Shown: positions 6,884 to 20,296 of the stretch, piece after piece | Position numbering within the stretch: position 1 is the stretch's first letter | Layout of the letters: every line of letters begins with the position of its first letter | Source: Pseudomonadota bacterium | GTDB taxonomy: Bacteria; Pseudomonadota; Gammaproteobacteria; UBA5335 | Assembly: GCA_002862435.1 (NCBI GenBank) | Contig: PKDC01000052.1 | Coordinates: forward strand, 1-64,000 | DNA length: 64,000 bases | Direction of reading: 5' to 3' | Notes under the pieces: model-generated | The model's input: only the letters and a program-made list of their open reading frames with translations | What the model was told of the DNA's origin: nothing | Databases searched by the model: none | Program-made: the position numbers and the translations under genes

Positions 6884-8594
6884 GCGCCTGGGCAATCCAG
6901 CGTGGGCTTGGCGCAGCCGGCTGATGGCGGTTTTCCTGGCGGCGCTGGGCTTGGCGCTGGTCGCTCGCGCCGTGCACTTGCAGGTTTTCGACAAGGGCTT
7001 CCTCCACGGTCAGGCGCAGGAACGCCATTTGCGGGTCATGGAAACATCCGCGCATCGCGGCATGATCATCGATCGCCATGGCGAACCCTTGGCCGCGAGC
7101 ACGCCGGTGGATTCAATCTGGGTGAATCCGGCTCCCTTCATGGCACACGCGGGCGCCGTGGAACAACTGGCGGCCACGCTGGGCATCCCGGCCCGCCCGT
7201 TGCGCGAGAAGCTGCAGGCGCGCCAGGGCCGTGAATTTGTCTACATCAAGCGCCATCTGCCCCCGCAGGAAGCCAAGCGCGTATTGGCGCTGGATCTGCC
7301 CGGGCTAAATGCTCAGCGCGAATATCGGCGTTACTACCCCACGGGCGAAATCAGCGGACACTTGCTGGGCTTTACCAACATCGACGACCGGGGACTGGAG
7401 GGGTTGGAGCTATCCTTCGACAGCTGGCTGCGCGGGCAGCCGGGACAGCGCCGGGTGCTCATTGACGGCGGCCGCAAGGTCATCGACGACCTGGGCGAGA
7501 TCCGCGAGGCCCGCCCGGGCCGGGATCTTCAACTCAGCCTGGATCGCCGGATCCAGTACCTGGCCTATCGCGAGCTGAAAGCCGCGGTGATCGCCCACCA
7601 GGCAAAGGCGGGCTCGGTCGTGGTGCTGGATCCCCGCACCGGGGAGGTGCTGGCGATGGTCAGCCAGCCGCCCTTCAACCCCAATAATCGGGAAGCGATA
7701 TCGCCATCCATCGCGCGCAACCGGGCGGTCATGGACCTGTTCGAGCCCGGCTCCACGCTCAAGCCCTTCATCGTGGCCACAGCGCTGGAGCAGGGGCTGT
7801 TCAAGCCAACCAGCGTGATCGATACCAATCCGGGTTGGTTTACCGTGCAAGGCAACACCATCCGCGACCTGCACAACTATGGCGCCCTGGATCTGGGTGG
7901 CATCCTCGCCAAGTCGAGCAACGTGGGCGCCAGTCGCATCGCCCTGGCCACCTCCACCGAAACGCTCTGGAATGCCTTGCGCAATTATGGCTTTGGGGAG
8001 CTGAGCGCCAGTGGTTTTCCGGGGGAGCGCGGGGGCACCCTGCGCCATTTCCAGGATTGGCGCCCCATCGACCATGCCACGGTGGCCTATGGCTATGGCC
8101 TCTCCACCACGGCCCTGCAACTGGCCAGCGCCTATGCAGTGATTGCCGCCGGCGGCGAGCGGCGGCCCGTGAGCTTCTTCGTGCCCAAGCAGTTGCCTCC
8201 GGCCCATCGCCTCATCAGTCCCGCAACGGCTGCGAGTGTCAGCCTGATGCTGGAGCAAGTGGTTCGTGAAGGCACTGCAACCGCTGCCGCGGTGCCCGGC
8301 TATCGGGTGGCTGGCAAGACGGGAACCGCCCGCAAATCCGGTGTCGGCGGCTATTCCGAGCGCCGCTACCAGGCGGTGTTTGCCGGTTATGTACCGGCCA
8401 GCCATCCCCGCCTGGTGGCGGTGGTGGTGATCGATGAACCCACGGGCGGGGCCTATTACGGTGGCGCCGTTGCCGCCCCCGTGTTCTCACGCATCATGGC
8501 CGGCGCGCTGCGATTGATGGAGATTCCGCCCGATAATCTGCCCGCAGGGGCGGGCCTGGTGCATTCCGCTGAAACTGCGGAGGAACTGGGATGA
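6876..8594 (+). CDS. ftsI: Peptidoglycan D,D-transpeptidase FtsI (PBP3)
   Basis: FtsI cross-links septal peptidoglycan together with FtsW. The 572-residue protein has an N-terminal membrane anchor (about 12-31), a pedestal domain with RGMIIDRHGEPLA, and the transpeptidase domain. Active-site motifs are S293-TLK in FEPGSTLKPF, S347-S-N in AKSSNVGAS, and K481-TGT in AGKTGTARK. Order and spacing match E. coli PBP3. The start overlaps ftsL by 8 bp and the end overlaps murE by 4 bp. Confidence 0.97.
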   Translation: MNKRLGNPAWAWRSRLMAVFLAALGLALVARAVHLQVFDKGFLHGQAQERHLRVMETSAHRGMIIDRHGEPLAASTPVDSIWVNPAPFMAHAGAVEQLAATLGIPARPLREKLQARQGREFVYIKRHLPPQEAKRVLALDLPGLNAQREYRRYYPTGEISGHLLGFTNIDDRGLEGLELSFDSWLRGQPGQRRVLIDGGRKVIDDLGEIREARPGRDLQLSLDRRIQYLAYRELKAAVIAHQAKAGSVVVLDPRTGEVLAMVSQPPFNPNNREAISPSIARNRAVMDLFEPGSTLKPFIVATALEQGLFKPTSVIDTNPGWFTVQGNTIRDLHNYGALDLGGILAKSSNVGASRIALATSTETLWNALRNYGFGELSASGFPGERGGTLRHFQDWRPIDHATVAYGYGLSTTALQLASAYAVIAAGGERRPVSFFVPKQLPPAHRLISPATAASVSLMLEQVVREGTATAAAVPGYRVAGKTGTARKSGVGGYSERRYQAVFAGYVPASHPRLVAVVVIDEPTGGAYYGGAVAAPVFSRIMAGALRLMEIPPDNLPAGAGLVHSAETAEELG

Positions 8595-10111
8595 GCGCAG
8601 AGCCGATGCACACACCTTCGTGGACACTTGCGGCCTTGCTTGCGCCCTGGGCCAGGGGCGTCACGCCATTGATGGATCGGGCGCTGAGCGGGCTCACGCT
8701 GGATTCGCGCCAGGTGCGGCCGGGTGACCTGTTTCTCGCCTGCGCCGGCCAAGCACGACACGGCCTGACCCATGCCCTGGACGCGGCCGGGCGCGGTGCC
8801 CGGGCCGTGGCCTTCGATCCTGCGGGATGGGCCGAGCCCTTGCCGCAACTGGCCATCCCGATGGTGGCGGTGCCGGACTTGGGGGCCCATGCCAGTGCGC
8901 TGGCCGGGCGTTTCTTCGGGGAGCCTGCGGCAGACCTGCGGGTGATCGGCATCACCGGCACCAACGGCAAGACCAGTTGCGCCCACCTGCTGGCCCAGAC
9001 CCTGGGGCATCCACCGGGCGTCGCCGCCTTGCTGGGCACCCTGGGCAACGGCTATCCGGACGCGCTCGTCCCGTCCACCCATACCACCCTGGACGCGGTG
9101 GCCGTGCAGGGCTGGTTGGCCCGGTTGCGGGACGAGGGCGCGCGTGCCGTGGCCATGGAGGTGTCTTCCCACGCCCTGGATCAGGCGCGCGTCGCGGCAG
9201 TGCATTTCGATACGGCGATCTTTACCAACCTCACCCGCGATCACCTGGATTATCACGGCAGCGAAGCGGCCTACGCCGCCGCCAAGCGGCGCTTGTTCGA
9301 ACAAGCGGCCTTGCGCCTCGCCGTGCTATGGGGCGAGGACCCGGCATCCGCCGCGATGCGTGCGGCCCTGTCGGCGAGCTGCGAGGTGGTGTGGGCGGGA
9401 TTTGCGCCTTATCAGGGTCGGCTGGGATCCGGCGCATCGCGGCTGTGGGTCCGGGCGATGACGCCGACCGCAAACGGCCTGGATCTGGTGCTGACGGGGG
9501 ATTGGGGAACGGGAGCGCTGCATCTGCCGCTGTTGGGACGATTCAACGTGGCCAATGCCTTGTTGGTGCTGGGCGCACTGCTGGGGGGCGGAATCGCGTG
9601 GGATGAGGCCTTGCGGCGCCTGTCCGTGGTTCGGCCGGTGCCGGGGCGCATGCAGCGGCTGGGCGGCGGCGCGCGCCCGCAAGCGGTGGTGGACTACGCC
9701 CATACCCCTGATGCATTGGCGCAGGCGCTGGCGGCCTGTCGTGAACACGGCGCCCGGCGCGTCGTGTGCGTGTTCGGTTGCGGTGGGGATCGGGATCGAG
9801 GCAAGCGCCCGCTGATGGGCGCCGTGGCCGGCCGCCTGGCCGATGCGGTGGTGCTCACCGACGACAATCCGCGCAGTGAGGACCCGGACACCATCATCGC
9901 TGCCATCCGTACAGCCATCCCCGCGGGCACGCCGGTGCGCGTCGAGCGGGACCGCCGCGCCGCCATCATGAGTGCGCTCGAAGCCGCAGCCCCAGGAGAC
10001 TGGGTGCTGGTGGCGGGTAAGGGCCATGAAACGGGACAGATCTTTGCCAATCGGCAGGAGCCGTTCTCGGATGTGGCGGTGGTGGCCGAGTGGCTGGGGG
10101 AGACGCCATGA
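8591..10111 (+). CDS. murE: UDP-MurNAc-tripeptide synthetase MurE (meso-DAP adding)
   Basis: MurE adds the third residue of the peptide stem to UDP-MurNAc-L-Ala-D-Glu in the cytoplasm. The 506-residue product has the uridine-binding N-domain (LTLDSRQVRPGDLFLA), the ATP loop GITGTNGKTS, the middle-domain motif VAMEVSSHALDQARV, and the C-domain with VVDYAHTPDALAQAL. DDNPRSEDP carries the DNPR motif that selects meso-diaminopimelate, so the wall is A1-gamma type. ATGA overlaps couple it to both neighbours. Confidence 0.97.
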   Translation: MSAEPMHTPSWTLAALLAPWARGVTPLMDRALSGLTLDSRQVRPGDLFLACAGQARHGLTHALDAAGRGARAVAFDPAGWAEPLPQLAIPMVAVPDLGAHASALAGRFFGEPAADLRVIGITGTNGKTSCAHLLAQTLGHPPGVAALLGTLGNGYPDALVPSTHTTLDAVAVQGWLARLRDEGARAVAMEVSSHALDQARVAAVHFDTAIFTNLTRDHLDYHGSEAAYAAAKRRLFEQAALRLAVLWGEDPASAAMRAALSASCEVVWAGFAPYQGRLGSGASRLWVRAMTPTANGLDLVLTGDWGTGALHLPLLGRFNVANALLVLGALLGGGIAWDEALRRLSVVRPVPGRMQRLGGGARPQAVVDYAHTPDALAQALAACREHGARRVVCVFGCGGDRDRGKRPLMGAVAGRLADAVVLTDDNPRSEDPDTIIAAIRTAIPAGTPVRVERDRRAAIMSALEAAAPGDWVLVAGKGHETGQIFANRQEPFSDVAVVAEWLGETP

Positions 10112-11484
10112 TCCGCGGCGATCTGGACCACATTGCCCGCCTGCTCGGGGGCAAGTTGCACGGACCCGCGGCGCCCTTCGCAGGCGTCGCCATCGACACC
10201 CGGCGGTTGCAGTCCGGCGCCTTATTCGTGGCGCTGCCAGGCGCTCGAACCGATGGGCACGCTTTCCTGGGGCAGGCTCAGGCGGCTGGAGCCGCCGGGG
10301 CGTTGGTGAGTCGGCTGGATGCAGCGGTGGATCTACCACAGGTGGTGGTACCGGATCCCCGGGCGGCGCTGATTGCGCTGGCGACTCATTGGCGTGCGCA
10401 GTTTGCCGGGCCGGTGGTGGCCCTGACCGGGAGCAACGGCAAGACCACGGTCAAGGAAATGATCGCCGCCATCCTGGGTGGCCAGGGCCCGGTGTGGGCA
10501 ACGCCGGGCAATTACAACAACGAACTGGGTTTGCCGCTGAGCCTCCTGGGCTTGGACCCGGAACGTCATTGGGCTGCGGTGTTCGAACTGGGCGCCAATC
10601 ATCCCGGTGAGATCGCCGAGCTCGCGGCTTGGGCGCGCCCGCGGATTGGCCTGATTACCCAGGCCGGTCGTGCCCATCTGGAAGGTTTCGGCTCTGTCGA
10701 GGGCGTGGCGCGGGCCAAGGGCGAGCTGCTTGCGGCGCTCCCGGCGGAGGGCGTTGCGGTGATCAATGCCGATGATCCCTTTGCCGCCTATTGGGCTGGC
10801 CTGACCCACGCGCGCGTGATTCGCTTTGGTTTTTCCCCCGATGCGGATGTGCGAACCGATCCGGCCCAGCGCCGGATGCTGATCGACAGCGCAGGGGCGC
10901 GACAGGTGTTCCGCCTTGCCACGCCCGCCGGTGAAGCCGATGTGGCGCTCGGATTTCTGGGTCTGCACAACCTGCGCAATGCACTGGCTGCCGCTGCCGT
11001 GGGGGAGGCGCTGGGGCTGTCCACGGCGACCATTGCCGCCGGACTCGCGCGTGCCCGTCCAGCGCCGGGGCGCTTGAACTGGCTCGTCGGCCAGAATGGG
11101 ACGCACTTGATCGATGACAGCTACAACGCCAACCCCACTTCCCTCCAGGCGGCGGTCGCGGTGCTGGCCGAACTGGCCGGGGAGCGCTGGCTGGTGCTGG
11201 GGGATATGGCCGAGTTGGGTGAGAACGGCGCGGCGCTGCATGGCGAGATCGGGACATATGCCCGTGACCGCGGGATCAGCCGGCTCTATGCGGTGGGGCC
11301 GCTGAGCGCATCGGCGGTTGAGACATTCGGAACCGGTGCCCGGCATTACGGGGATCAGGCGCAACTGGTGGCGGGACTCTCGGCGGACCTGGCGCGCTGC
11401 GCTGCGCCGCCCACGATCCTCGTCAAGGGTTCGCGGCGCATGGCCATGGAAGGGGTGATCACGGCCCTGCGGCAGGTGGATTGA
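10108..11484 (+). CDS. murF: UDP-MurNAc-tripeptide--D-Ala-D-Ala ligase MurF
   Basis: MurF attaches D-alanyl-D-alanine to the UDP-MurNAc-tripeptide, finishing the cytoplasmic peptide stem. The 458-residue product begins [15 protein letters not shown] and shows [16 protein letters not shown], the ATP loop [39 protein letters not shown] and the C-domain motif [20 protein letters not shown] 10108, preceded by GGGGGAG, overlaps the murE stop. A longer in-frame start at 10090 is not supported by homology. The next gene, mraY, starts one base after the stop. Confidence 0.97.
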   Translation: MIRGDLDHIARLLGGKLHGPAAPFAGVAIDTRRLQSGALFVALPGARTDGHAFLGQAQAAGAAGALVSRLDAAVDLPQVVVPDPRAALIALATHWRAQFAGPVVALTGSNGKTTVKEMIAAILGGQGPVWATPGNYNNELGLPLSLLGLDPERHWAAVFELGANHPGEIAELAAWARPRIGLITQAGRAHLEGFGSVEGVARAKGELLAALPAEGVAVINADDPFAAYWAGLTHARVIRFGFSPDADVRTDPAQRRMLIDSAGARQVFRLATPAGEADVALGFLGLHNLRNALAAAAVGEALGLSTATIAAGLARARPAPGRLNWLVGQNGTHLIDDSYNANPTSLQAAVAVLAELAGERWLVLGDMAELGENGAALHGEIGTYARDRGISRLYAVGPLSASAVETFGTGARHYGDQAQLVAGLSADLARCAAPPTILVKGSRRMAMEGVITALRQVD

Positions 11485-11485
11485 G

Positions 11486-12568
11486 ATGTTGTATTGGCTG
11501 ACCCAGCAACTGGTGAGTTACCACAGCGGATTCCACGCTTTCAGCTACATCACGCTGCGAGCCATCATGGGAATGCTGACCGCGCTGGCCCTGGGGCTGT
11601 TGCTCGGTCCTGTGCTGATTGAACGCCTGACCCGCCGTCAGCTCGGCCAGCAGATCCGCAGCGACGGCCCGCAGTCCCATTTGTCCAAGGCGGGGACGCC
11701 CACCATGGGCGGCGCCCTGATCCTGTTGTGCATCAGCCTGAGCACGTTGTTCTGGGCGGATCTCAGTAACCGTTACATCTGGATCGTTCTGGTCACGACC
11801 CTGTTGTTCGGACTGGTCGGCTGGATGGACGATTACCTGAAGATCTACCGGCGTTCCAGCAATGGCTTGAGCGCTCGCCAGAAATACCTGGGCCAGTCGA
11901 TCGTTGGCCTGGCGGCGGCCTTGGCGCTCTACCACACCGCGCAGACGCCTGCGGAAACCACGCTGATTGTCCCATTCCTAAAAAATGCGGTCTGGCCAAT
12001 GGGTTGGCTGTTCATCCCGTTTGTCTATTTCGTCATCGTTGGCACCAGCAACGCGGTGAATCTGACGGATGGCCTGGATGGCCTGGCCATCATGCCGACG
12101 GTGCTGGTGGCGGCGGGGCTGGGAGTGTTCGCCTATGTGGGTGGGCATGCCCAATTCGCGACTTACTTGGGGATTCCCCATATTCCCGGGGCGGGTGAGA
12201 TGCTGATCTTGTGCGCGGCCATGGGCGGCGCCGGGCTCGCCTTCCTCTGGTTCAACACCTATCCCGCGATGGTGTTCATGGGCGATATCGGCGCGCTGGC
12301 CCTGGGCGCCGCCCTGGGGACGGTGGCCGTGGTGGTGCGGCAGGAAATCGTGCTGGGGATCATGGGGGCGGTGTTCGTCATGGAAACCGTCTCGGTGATG
12401 CTGCAGGTGGCTTCGTTCAAGCTCACCGGCCGGCGCATCTTCCGCATGGCGCCCATCCATCACCATTTCGAACTGATGGGCTGGCCCGAGCCGCGGGTGA
12501 TCGTGCGTTTCTGGATCATCACGGTGATCCTGGTGCTGATCGGTCTGTCATCCCTGAAGTTGCGGTGA
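11486..12568 (+). CDS. mraY: Phospho-MurNAc-pentapeptide transferase MraY
   Basis: MraY transfers phospho-MurNAc-pentapeptide to undecaprenyl phosphate, making lipid I at the inner membrane. The 360-residue polytopic protein has [28 protein letters not shown], the Asp motif [27 protein letters not shown] and the cytoplasmic histidine loop [15 protein letters not shown]. About ten hydrophobic segments are evident, and the length equals the E. coli enzyme. It lies directly after murF with no room for a promoter. Confidence 0.98.
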   Translation: MLYWLTQQLVSYHSGFHAFSYITLRAIMGMLTALALGLLLGPVLIERLTRRQLGQQIRSDGPQSHLSKAGTPTMGGALILLCISLSTLFWADLSNRYIWIVLVTTLLFGLVGWMDDYLKIYRRSSNGLSARQKYLGQSIVGLAAALALYHTAQTPAETTLIVPFLKNAVWPMGWLFIPFVYFVIVGTSNAVNLTDGLDGLAIMPTVLVAAGLGVFAYVGGHAQFATYLGIPHIPGAGEMLILCAAMGGAGLAFLWFNTYPAMVFMGDIGALALGAALGTVAVVVRQEIVLGIMGAVFVMETVSVMLQVASFKLTGRRIFRMAPIHHHFELMGWPEPRVIVRFWIITVILVLIGLSSLKLR

Positions 12569-12579
12569 GGGAGGATCCG

Positions 12580-13941
12580 ATGAAGCCATCCACCCGTCCT
12601 GCCGCCGTTCCCGAGACCGTCGTGGTCGGCTTGGGCGTGACCGGGCTGTCGGTAGCGCGCTACCTCCATCGCCAGGGGGAGCCGTTTCGGGTGGTGGATA
12701 CCCGCGCGCATCCGCCTCAGCTGGCCGCGTTGCAGACCTCCTGCCCCGGCGTGACGGTTCATTGTGGACCCTTGTCGGCGGCGTCCTTCGCTGGTGCCAG
12801 CCGTATCCTGCTCTCTCCCGGCGTGGCACCGCAGGAGCCGGCGCTGACCCAGGCGCGCGCGCTGGGGGTACCGGTGGAAGGTGATATCGCCCTGTTCGCG
12901 CGGGTGGCGCGGGCGCCGATTGCGGCGATCACGGGGTCCAATGGCAAGAGCACGGTGACGGCGCTGCTCGGCGAAATGGCCCGAGCGGCGGGTCTGCAGG
13001 TGGGCGTGGGGGGTAACCTGGGCACTCCGGCGCTGGACCTGCTGGCGGATGACATCGACCTGTACGTGCTGGAACTGTCCAGTTTTCAGTTGGAGACCAC
13101 GGAGGTACTGAATGCCCGCGTGGCCACCGTGCTCAACCTCTCGGAAGACCACATCGACCGCCATGGCTCCCTGGGGGCCTATGCCGCCACCAAGGCACGT
13201 ATTTTCCGCGCCGCGCCGGGCCGGGAACCCCCGCTGCGAGTGCTCAACGCCGAGGATGCGCGGGTGGTGGCGATGGCTGCGTACGGGGAACCGGCCCGCT
13301 GGTTCGCCCTCGCCAGCGAGGATCCCAGCCATTACCGCGTGATCTCTCGCCAGGGACGCCGCTGGCTGGCCGCCGGCAGTGAAGCACTGCTGCCGGTGAC
13401 AGAGCTGACGCTGGTGGGCGAACACCATCAGGCCAATGCCCTGGCGGCCCTGGCGATGGCTGATGCACTGGCGCTGCCACGAGCAGCCGCCCTTCAGGCC
13501 TTGCGCCAATTCCGGGGACTGCCCCATCGGACCCAGCTGATTGCCGAGGTGGGCGGGGTGCGCTTCATCGATGATTCCAAGGGCACCAACGTGGGCGCCA
13601 CAGTCGCCGCCTTGCGCGGGGTGCCGGGTCCCTTGGTGCTGATCGCCGGAGGCCAGGGGAAGGGGCAGGATTTCTCCGCCTTGCGGCCCTGGGTGGCGGG
13701 CAAGGTGCGGGCCGCGATCCTGATCGGCCAGGATGGCGGGGAACTGGCGACCGCCCTGGCGGGGGCAACCGCCATCGTGCGCGCCGGCGCTCTGGACGAG
13801 GCGGTCCGGCTGGCGGCCCGCCATGCCCGCCCGGGGGACGCGGTGCTGTTGTCGCCAGCCTGCGCCAGTCTGGACATGTTCCGCGACTATCACCATCGCG
13901 GCGAAGTTTTTGCCGCAGCGGTGCGGGAGTTGATGCCATGA
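12580..13941 (+). CDS. murD: UDP-MurNAc-L-alanine--D-glutamate ligase MurD
   Basis: MurD adds D-glutamate to UDP-MurNAc-L-alanine. The 453-residue product has the N-terminal nucleotide fold VVVGLGVTGLSVARYL, ILLSPGVAPQEP, the ATP loop AAITGSNGKSTVTALL, VLELSSFQLETTE, LNLSEDHIDRHG and FIDDSKGTNVGATVAAL. I start it at ATG 12580, with GGGAGGATCC upstream; the much longer open frame back to 12211 is mraY read out of phase. It ends in an ATGA overlap with ftsW. Confidence 0.97.
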   Translation: MKPSTRPAAVPETVVVGLGVTGLSVARYLHRQGEPFRVVDTRAHPPQLAALQTSCPGVTVHCGPLSAASFAGASRILLSPGVAPQEPALTQARALGVPVEGDIALFARVARAPIAAITGSNGKSTVTALLGEMARAAGLQVGVGGNLGTPALDLLADDIDLYVLELSSFQLETTEVLNARVATVLNLSEDHIDRHGSLGAYAATKARIFRAAPGREPPLRVLNAEDARVVAMAAYGEPARWFALASEDPSHYRVISRQGRRWLAAGSEALLPVTELTLVGEHHQANALAALAMADALALPRAAALQALRQFRGLPHRTQLIAEVGGVRFIDDSKGTNVGATVAALRGVPGPLVLIAGGQGKGQDFSALRPWVAGKVRAAILIGQDGGELATALAGATAIVRAGALDEAVRLAARHARPGDAVLLSPACASLDMFRDYHHRGEVFAAAVRELMP

Positions 13942-15125
13942 GCGCGGTGAGCCTTCCCACATCGGCTCGACCAGCCTCTAGGGCTGTGATCCTGGCGCGC
14001 CTGGATGCGCCCTTGCTGCTGGCCGCCCTGGCCTTGCTGGCACTGGGATTGATCATGGTGGCCTCTGCCTCCATGCCGCTGGCGGATCATCAGTTCAACG
14101 ACCCGTTGCGCTATTTCCGGCGCCAACTGCTCTATGCCCTGCTCGGGCTGGGTATCGGCGCGCTGGTGCTGCGGCTTTCCCTGGAGCGACTGCAGCAACT
14201 GGGTTTCACCCTGATGGCGATCAGCTTTGCCCTCCTGCTGGTGGTACTGGTGCCGGGGGTGGGCAAGGTGGTCAACGGCAGTGCCCGCTGGCTGGATCTG
14301 GGGATACTCCGGATTCAGGTGTCCGAACCCGCGCGGCTCGGTTTGTTGATTTATCTCGCGGGATTTCTCGTGCGTCGGCAAGTGGAGGTGCGCGATACCT
14401 TCTTTGGGGTCGGCAAGGTGATGGCGCTGCTGGCGGCCGCGGGTGTGTTGCTGTTGAGTGAACCCGATCTCGGCGCGGCGGTGGTCTTGACCCTGGCGGT
14501 CATGGCCATGCTCTGGGTGGCGGCTGCGCCGATTTTGCCTTTCATAATCCTGTTGGGATGCGGGATGGGGGGGCTGTATTTGCTGATTGCCCTGTCACCT
14601 TATCGCCTGGCCAGGCTCACCGGTTTCATGGATCCCTGGGCGGATCCCTTCAACACCGGTTTCCAGCTCACCCAGTCGCTGATGGCGATCGGCTCGGGTC
14701 ACTGGTTCGGCCTGGGGCTCGGCAGCAGTGTGCAAAAGATGTTCTACCTGCCCGAGGCCCACACCGATTTTCTGTTTGCCATCCTGGCCGAAGAACTCGG
14801 TCTGATGGGTTCTCTGACGGTTATTGCGCTCTACGCCCTGGTGTTCTGGCGCTGCTTGTGCATTGCCGACACGGCGGCGCGGCGCGGGCGTTGGTTCGGG
14901 GCGTATCTCGCGATGGGGTTGGGGGTGTGGCTGGCCAGCCAGGCCCTCATCAACATCGGCGTGAACATGGGCTTGCTGCCCACCAAGGGCCTGACCCTGC
15001 CCTTGATGAGCTATGGCGGCAGCAGCCTGCTGGTGGTGTGCGTGATGATCGCGCTCATCCTGCGCGTGGGGATCGAGAATGCCGAACCGGCTATCCCGTC
15101 CAATCATCGGGAGCGGCGGTCATGA
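13938..15125 (+). CDS. ftsW: Septal peptidoglycan glycosyltransferase FtsW
   Basis: FtsW is the SEDS-family polymerase that makes septal glycan strands from lipid II with FtsI. The 395-residue protein has about ten membrane segments after a 25-residue cytoplasmic lead. SEDS signatures include GLIMVASASMPLA, VVNGSARWLDLG, SEPARLGLL, LLSEPDLGAAVVL, FYLPEAHTDFLFAILAEELG and the C-terminal LPLMSYGGSSLL. The conserved extracellular Asp-containing loop between the fourth and fifth segments is present. It is coupled to murD and murG by 4-bp overlaps. Confidence 0.97.
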   Translation: MSAVSLPTSARPASRAVILARLDAPLLLAALALLALGLIMVASASMPLADHQFNDPLRYFRRQLLYALLGLGIGALVLRLSLERLQQLGFTLMAISFALLLVVLVPGVGKVVNGSARWLDLGILRIQVSEPARLGLLIYLAGFLVRRQVEVRDTFFGVGKVMALLAAAGVLLLSEPDLGAAVVLTLAVMAMLWVAAAPILPFIILLGCGMGGLYLLIALSPYRLARLTGFMDPWADPFNTGFQLTQSLMAIGSGHWFGLGLGSSVQKMFYLPEAHTDFLFAILAEELGLMGSLTVIALYALVFWRCLCIADTAARRGRWFGAYLAMGLGVWLASQALINIGVNMGLLPTKGLTLPLMSYGGSSLLVVCVMIALILRVGIENAEPAIPSNHRERRS

Positions 15126-16195
15126 GCGGCATGGTCCTGATCATGGCGGGCGGTACGGGCGGGCATGTGTTCCCGGCCCTGGCCGTGGCCCGGGCTTTGC
15201 GCGCGGATGGCATCGCCGTAGCCTGGCTGGGCAGCCGCGGCGGGATGGAAGAGCGGGTCGTGCAGCGCGACGGGATCGCCTTCCACGGCATCCGCATCCG
15301 GGGCCTGCGCGGCAAGGGCGTCACTGCCTGGTTGCTGGCGCCACTGCGCCTGGCCGGGGCAGTGGCCGAGGCGCTTGCCGTCATGATCCGGCTGCGCCCG
15401 CGCGTGGTGTTGGGCATGGGGGGCTTTGCGGCGGGTCCCGGCGGGCTGGCGGCCTGGCTGTTGCGCCGTCCCCTGGTGATTCATGAGCAGAATGCCGTGG
15501 CCGGTTGGACCAACCGCCTGCTGGCCCGTTTGGCGCGGCGGGTGCTGGGGGCGTATCCGAATGTCCTGGGATCCGTCGAGGCGGTGGGCAACCCGGTGCG
15601 TCCGGAGATTGCCGCCCTGCCCGCGCCCGGCGTGCGGCTGGCCGGTCGCAAAGGACCGCTGCGGGTTTTGGTGTTGGGCGGGAGCCAGGGCGCGCGCGCC
15701 CTGAATGCCACCGTGCCTCAAGCCTTGGCCCAACTGCCGGCAGGAATCGCGGTCGAGGTGATCCATCAAACCGGCGTTTCGGAGCAGGCGCAGACCCAGC
15801 AGGCCTATGCCCGGCTCGGGGTGCAGGCGGAGGTACTGGCGTTCATCGAAGACATGGCGACGGCCTATGGCTGGGCTGACCTGGCGGTCTGTCGCGCCGG
15901 CGCCCTGACACTGGCGGAGGTGACGGCAGCCGGCGTCGGCACGGTGCTGGTGCCTTACCCCCACGCCGTGGACGATCACCAGACCCGCAATGCCGAGTAT
16001 TTGGTCGCGGCTGGCGCCGCCGTGCTGCAACCCCAGGATTCACTGACCGTGGCGGGCCTGGCTGAGTTGCTTGCGCCCTTACTGGGCAATTGGGACCGGT
16101 TGCGGGACATGGCGCTGCGGGCGCGCGGCCTGGCCCGGCCCGATGCGACCGCCGAGGTGGTGCGGGTGTTGCGCGCGGAAGGGGGGCTGGCATGA
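15122..16195 (+). CDS. murG: Lipid II synthase MurG (UDP-GlcNAc transferase)
   Basis: MurG adds GlcNAc to lipid I to form lipid II on the inner face of the membrane. The 357-residue GT-B enzyme has the glycine-rich loop [74 protein letters not shown], and the donor-binding segment [16 protein letters not shown] then [20 protein letters not shown] 15122 overlaps the ftsW stop; the in-frame extension upstream is ftsW read out of phase. Confidence 0.97.
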   Translation: MSGMVLIMAGGTGGHVFPALAVARALRADGIAVAWLGSRGGMEERVVQRDGIAFHGIRIRGLRGKGVTAWLLAPLRLAGAVAEALAVMIRLRPRVVLGMGGFAAGPGGLAAWLLRRPLVIHEQNAVAGWTNRLLARLARRVLGAYPNVLGSVEAVGNPVRPEIAALPAPGVRLAGRKGPLRVLVLGGSQGARALNATVPQALAQLPAGIAVEVIHQTGVSEQAQTQQAYARLGVQAEVLAFIEDMATAYGWADLAVCRAGALTLAEVTAAGVGTVLVPYPHAVDDHQTRNAEYLVAAGAAVLQPQDSLTVAGLAELLAPLLGNWDRLRDMALRARGLARPDATAEVVRVLRAEGGLA

Positions 16196-17621
16196 GCGGC
16201 GTGTTGTCGGCGGCGCTGTTGCAGCAGGCCTGGATGCGGCGGGTGCGGCGCATCCATTTCGTCGGCATGGGCGGTGTGGGGATGGCCGGGATCGCCGAGG
16301 TGTTGCTCAACCTGGGCTATCAAATCTCGGGCTCGGACCTGCGCGACAACGCGGCGCTGCGGCGCCTGGCCGGGTTGGGGGCCAGCGTGGCCCTGGGTCA
16401 TGGCGCCGATCGGGTGGTGGGCGCCGATGTGGTGGTGGTGTCCAGCGCCATCGGCATGGAGAACCCCGAGGTCGCCGCCGCCCGGGAACAGGGCATCCCG
16501 GTCATTCCCCGTGCGCAGATGTTGAGCGAACTGATGCGCTTCCGCTACGGCATCGCGGTCGCGGGTACGCATGGCAAGACCACCACCACCAGCCTGGTGG
16601 CAAGCGTGCTGGCCGATGGCGGCCTGGATCCCACCTTCGTCATCGGGGGACGCCTCAATCAGGCCGGCACCAATGCCCGGCTGGGAACGAGTCCCTATCT
16701 GGTGGCCGAGGCGGATGAGAGCGATGCGTCTTTCTTGCATCTGCAGCCCATGATCGCCGTGGTGACCAATGTGGATGCCGACCACCTGGACACCTACGGC
16801 GGCAGCTTCAGTCAGTTGCGCCAGACCTTCCTGGAATTCCTGCAAAACCTGCCGTTCTATGGGCTGGCCGTGATTTGCGCAGACGATCCGACGCTGTCGG
16901 AGATGCTGCCGGAAATCGGCCGGCCGGTGGTGAGCTATGGCTTTGCCGACGGTGCGGACGTGCGGGCGCTGGTGGCACGTCCCGAGGCGGGCCGCAATCA
17001 TCTGGAAGTCCAGTTTCCGGATGGCAGTCATCATGCCCTCATTCTCAATCTGCCGGGCCGCCATAACGTGCAGAACGCGCTGGCTGCGCTGGCCGTGGGG
17101 CACGAGCTGGGCATCGCACCGGCCGCCATGGCGCAGGCCCTGGAGCAGTTCCAGGGCATCGGCCGGCGCTTCCAGCGTTATGGCGTCATCGAAACGCCCG
17201 CAGGCCGGGTGGAACTGGTGGATGACTATGGTCACCACCCCACCGAGGTGGCGGCCACTCTGGCGGCCGCTCGTGAAACCTGGCCGGACGCCCGGCTGGT
17301 GGTCACCTTCCAGCCGCATCGCTACAGCCGCACGCGGGACCTCCTGGAGGACTTCGCGCGCGTGTTGTCGAGCGCCGATGTCCTGGTGCTGACCGAGGTC
17401 TACGCTGCCGGGGAAGCGCCCATTGCCCAGGCCGATGGCCGCACCCTGGCTCGGGCCACGCGCGCCCGGGGGCGCCTGGAGCCCGTGTTCGTGCCCACCG
17501 TGGAGGACTTGCCAGAGGCGCTGGAGGGGCTGTTGCAGGCGGGCGATGTGCTGCTCACCCTGGGCGCCGGCGATATCGGCGGTTTGCCGGCCCGGCTGCA
17601 GCAGCGCTGGGGCGGGCGGCC

Positions 17622-17625
<4 letters not shown>
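16192..17625 (+). CDS. murC: UDP-MurNAc--L-alanine ligase MurC
   Basis: MurC starts the peptide stem by adding L-alanine to UDP-MurNAc. The 477-residue product has [27 protein letters not shown], the ATP loop [55 protein letters not shown], and [15 protein letters not shown] followed by [12 protein letters not shown]. Start and stop both overlap neighbouring genes by 4 bp. Confidence 0.98.
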
Positions 17626-20259
<2,634 letters not shown>

Positions 20260-20268
<9 letters not shown>

Positions 20269-20278
20269 TGTCGGGCGC
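20260..20278 (+). repeat. Hairpin spanning the ftsQ stop codon
   Basis: GCGCCC (20260-20265) and GGGCGC (20273-20278) form a perfect six-base stem with a seven-base loop that contains the ftsQ TGA. No T run follows, so it is not a standard terminator. It could affect coupling between ftsQ and ftsA, or mRNA processing. Confidence 0.5.
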
Positions 20279-20296
20279 GCACAAGGATAGGTAGAC

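Noticed and set aside
12211..12579. N-terminal extension of murD, and similar extensions of murG (14558) and ftsQ (19333)
   Set aside because: These are in-frame reads through the preceding gene in the wrong phase; homology starts at the ATGs that overlap or directly follow the upstream stop.
12460..13962. 500-codon frame antisense to murD
   Set aside because: Same shadow effect; murD has every family motif on the plus strand.
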